From the NCBI GenBank assembly GCA_018902385.1, contig JABSSW010000048.1, positions 310,001 through 374,000 of the forward strand: DNA of 64,000 bases, given 5' to 3'. The position numbers and the translations under genes are program-made. A model generated the notes under the pieces. That model had not been told where the DNA came from. It saw nothing but the letters and a program-made list of their open reading frames with translations, and ran no database searches. This DNA is from Physcia stellaris. Taxonomy: Eukaryota > Ascomycota > Lecanoromycetes > Caliciales > Physciaceae. This document shows positions 63,709 through 64,000 of this stretch, piece by piece; the stretch's first letter is position 1; each line of letters begins with the position of its first letter.

Positions 63709-64000
63709 ATGTACACAAACCGTTGTACCCCACTGCCACACTGTTTACTTCGTCCGTCAGTCAGCATTGTCGTTGCTGCTCTTCTCACGCTACTGAATAT
63801 GCGGTCGTACTTCATGGCGGGCACTTTCTGGTCCAGCATCGTTGTTGCTCAGACTGGGCCTACTCCTCCTCTAGCGTCCATTTGCAACGGCTCTCTACCA
63901 AAGGTTGTATGCATCCAGAAATATGCATCCGTCATACCTTACCCGTTCTTCCGCGCGGTTTCCAACGGTACCAGCAACCCGGACTTCAAGTCAACATCAG
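63709..64000 (+). CDS. Partial secreted protein, possibly lactonohydrolase-like
   Basis: Open from ATG 63709 to the window edge (97 residues seen), with later in-frame ATGs at 63799 and 63814. The start MYTNRCTPLPHC is followed by a hydrophobic run (VSIVVAALLTLL) and, after a second start, by another (MAGTFWSSIVVAQ), either of which could serve as a signal peptide. The segment KYASVIPYPFFRAVSNGTSN resembles the N-terminus of fungal SMP-30/lactonohydrolase proteins. The call is tentative because the catalytic part lies outside the window. Confidence 0.4.
   Translation, partial: MYTNRCTPLPHCLLRPSVSIVVAALLTLLNMRSYFMAGTFWSSIVVAQTGPTPPLASICNGSLPKVVCIQKYASVIPYPFFRAVSNGTSNPDFKSTS

Overview
The window is fungal nuclear DNA, almost certainly from a filamentous ascomycete (Pezizomycotina; the proteins read most like Eurotiomycetes). 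The host genes have many short GT-AG introns (about 46-76 bases, with a few longer), and include a Cdc10-type septin, Rad52, a VDAC porin, a GPI-type aspartic protease and a sphingolipid delta-4 desaturase. Assignments come from reading the translations; no database was searched. Where exons are listed, the spliced length is a multiple of three, except for two genes that appear frameshifted.

Layout. 1-2226: front part of a GC-balanced, apparently young LTR retrotransposon on the minus strand that runs off the left edge. 2227 to about 22670: a very AT-rich block of old, heavily mutated Ty3/Gypsy-like elements, with a full-length one at 6426-13863 and a gag-protease-only one at 18299-22186 that keeps its target-site duplication. 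About 22671-34614: gene-dense DNA with SKI8, mitochondrial L32, septin CDC10, guanylate kinase, a RUD3-like golgin, a small probable mitochondrial protein and an aspartic protease. 34689-38874: a 4.2 kb AT-rich DNA transposon with 101-base inverted repeats and a TA duplication, lying between the divergent protease and amino-acid transporter genes. 39082-64000: transporter, an unrecognised RGG-containing and possibly tail-anchored protein, RAD52, a UBA-UBX protein, VAP/Scs2, sphingolipid desaturase, methionine aminopeptidase 2, J-domain protein, porin, asparagine synthetase, UBC9, LTO1 and a partial secreted protein.

The host genes are mainly housekeeping and do not form one pathway. Several are head-to-head pairs sharing 300-550 base promoters (L32/septin, RUD3/mitochondrial protein, UBX/VAP, desaturase/MetAP2, UBC9/LTO1).

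The most striking signal is the mutation pattern in the AT-rich blocks. C is kept before A or G but almost removed before C or T, with the mirror pattern for G. This resembles repeat-induced point mutation (RIP) but with the opposite dinucleotide preference to the classic CpA pattern. The second is a gag-like region in the young LTR element with two modules matching the BIR (inhibitor-of-apoptosis) zinc signature plus a C2H2-like finger.
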